The notes below the pieces were generated by a model. That model was not told the DNA's origin. It searched no databases and saw nothing but the letters and a program-made list of their open reading frames with translations. Below are positions 10,229 to 11,128 of a DNA stretch of 11,128 bases, one piece after another. The translations under genes were made by a program, and so were the position numbers. Numbering within the stretch: the first letter of the stretch is position 1; the number at the start of each line of letters is the position of its first letter. Origin of the DNA: an uncultured Georgenia sp. (GTDB taxonomy: Bacteria > Actinomycetota > Actinomycetes > Actinomycetales > Actinomycetaceae); the NCBI RefSeq assembly GCF_937958535.1, contig NZ_CALGNQ010000173.1:1-11128 (forward strand), written 5' to 3'.

Positions 10229-11128
10229 TGACGGCGACCCACCCGCGAGGCGGCACGTACCGCCAGGACGACGGCGGCGAGACCGCCGCCGAGCAGCACG
10301 AACCCACTGACCAGCGCGACCGCCGCGGCGACGCCGAGCCAGGGCAGGGTGGCTCCGGCGTCGACACTCGCGTGCACGCCCGCCCCGCCGTCGGCAGCCA
10401 TGACCACCACGACGTAGCTCCCCGGCTCGGGCTCCAGGTCGAGCCGGACCGGCCCGGATCCAGTGGCGGAGGCGATCCAGATATCCGTATCGGCGGGCGG
10501 CACTGCCGGTGCGCCACCGCCCAGCTCGCTGTCGACGAAGGCGTTGCCCCGCATCTCACGCGCCACCCCGTCGAGGTAGGCGGCAGCGTCCTGCGCAGAG
10601 GCGACCCCGAGGAAGATCTCCCCGCCGTGGCCGACGGCGCGCAGTCGCACGTCGCCCAGGCCCTCGTCCAGCCACTCCCCGCGGAGCACGAGCTCGTCGG
10701 TGACGGCGGCGTATCCGGGGGTGTCCACCTCCCACGTGGGGGTGGTGACGTAGCCGTCCTCCCGCTGGCTCGCCTGCCACGTCAGCAGCGTGATGCCGCC
10801 GACGACGGCGAGCAGCCCGAGCAGGACGGCGACGGAGCCGGCGACCACGGCGACCACCCGACCCGCCGACCAGGAGGACGTCGGGTAGTACCCGCCGGCC
10901 GGAGGACTCGTTGGATCAGCCGCCAGAGGGCCGGAGGCAGCCCCCGCGGCTGCCGTGCCGGCTCCCGAGTCGAGCCTCACCCCGGCGGGTCCGGGACCAC
11001 CTCCCGAGTCGGACCCCACCCCGGCAGGGCCGGGACCAGCACCCGACTCCGGCCCCACCCCGGCAGGGCCGGAACCAGCACCCGACTCCGGCCCCACCCC
11101 GGCAGGGCCGGAACCAGCACCCGACTCC
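10210..11128 (-). CDS. Two-TM actinobacterial membrane protein with Gly/Pro/Ser-rich repeat N-terminus (partial, 5' end beyond window)
   Basis: The frame is open to the window edge, so the start codon is not in view; a GTG at 11097 lies inside a repeat unit and is not a credible start. Over 300 residues are visible. The N-terminal part (11128 to about 10890) is low-complexity Gly/Pro/Ser/Ala ending in PPAGGYYPTSSW. A transmembrane helix follows (about 10860-10777), then an extracellular domain of about 145 residues (10776-10350), a second helix (about 10347-10258) and a short basic tail. The extracellular part contains DGYVTTPTWEVDTPGYA, IFLGVASAQDAAAYLDGVA and DIWIASATGSG then YVVVVMAADGGAGV. 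I recognise this pattern from hypothetical actinobacterial membrane proteins, including Streptomyces, of unknown function. The basic tail supports a cytoplasmic C-terminus. Its 3' end lies within the 44-bp array. Confidence 0.85.
   Translation of the reverse strand, partial: ESGAGSGPAGVGPESGAGSGPAGVGPESGAGPGPAGVGSDSGGGPGPAGVRLDSGAGTAAAGAASGPLAADPTSPPAGGYYPTSSWSAGRVVAVVAGSVAVLLGLLAVVGGITLLTWQASQREDGYVTTPTWEVDTPGYAAVTDELVLRGEWLDEGLGDVRLRAVGHGGEIFLGVASAQDAAAYLDGVAREMRGNAFVDSELGGGAPAVPPADTDIWIASATGSGPVRLDLEPEPGSYVVVVMAADGGAGVHASVDAGATLPWLGVAAAVALVSGFVLLGGGLAAVVLAVRAASRVGRRQPVAGP
10981..11128 (-). repeat. In-frame 39-bp tandem repeat, nearly four copies in view, continuing past the window edge
   Basis: Copies are 10981-11019, 11020-11058, 11059-11097 and a cut copy 11098-11128, encoding a 13-residue unit GPESGAGSGPAGV. 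The last two are identical over the shared 31 bases, and the second differs from them at one. The first is more diverged and a decayed unit precedes it (to 10980). The gradient toward the window edge indicates recent expansion on the N-terminal side. Confidence 0.93.

Noticed and set aside
11095..11097. GTG as the start codon of the two-TM membrane protein
   Set aside because: The same valine codon recurs in each 39-bp unit, there is no ribosome site, and the frame stays open to the window edge, so the gene continues upstream.

Overview
The window is very GC-rich, with third codon positions almost always G or C, GTG starts, strong GGAGG-type ribosome sites and long spurious antisense reading frames. 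Together with a DUF222/HNH (13E12-type) gene behind a mycobacterial-type SOS box, a full-length tricorn protease and several actinobacterial hypothetical families, this points to chromosomal DNA of an actinomycete. A Pseudonocardia-like or related genus would fit, but that is a guess. I see no rRNA, tRNA, CRISPR array, insertion sequence or phage gene.

Layout. (1) 82-966 (+): a two-domain SseA-like sulfurtransferase, followed by a 21/22-bp tandem repeat array (985-1112). (2) 1241-1666 (+): a DUF1801 protein. It converges on (3) 1829-5047 (-), a complete 1072-residue tricorn protease with catalytic His735, Ser955 and Glu1013. The tricorn gene appears to have a leaderless promoter. (4) 5048-5168 is a compact divergent control region. 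Its rightward promoter holds a perfect 16-bp LexA/SOS-box match between the -35 and -10 elements, then an AGGAGG ribosome site. (5) 5169-7937 (+): a 922-residue DUF222/HNH nuclease-like protein containing four unrelated in-frame minisatellites (33, 36, 30 and 24 bp). Two of them lie in a ~235-residue low-complexity linker that splits the conserved DUF222 region. (6) 8006-8692 (-): an unfamiliar protein with a helix-turn-helix-like segment. (7) 8943-9662 (-): a dienelactone-hydrolase-family protein with a complete Cys-Asp-His triad. (8) 9779-10072 (-): a small membrane protein or lipoprotein. (9) 10210 to the window edge (-): the larger part of a two-TM actinobacterial membrane protein whose Gly/Pro/Ser-rich N-terminus is built from 39-bp tandem repeats.

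How the genes relate. They look like largely independent housekeeping or accessory units rather than one pathway. The SOS-controlled HNH gene is the regulatory highlight. The second theme is minisatellites: four gene ends carry short tandem repeats at or just after the stop codon (two overlap it), and two proteins carry in-frame arrays. This suggests a genome with pervasive slippage or duplication of short repeats. I did not find a convincing new multi-gene system. The best leads are the SOS-box/HNH locus and the repeats at gene ends.
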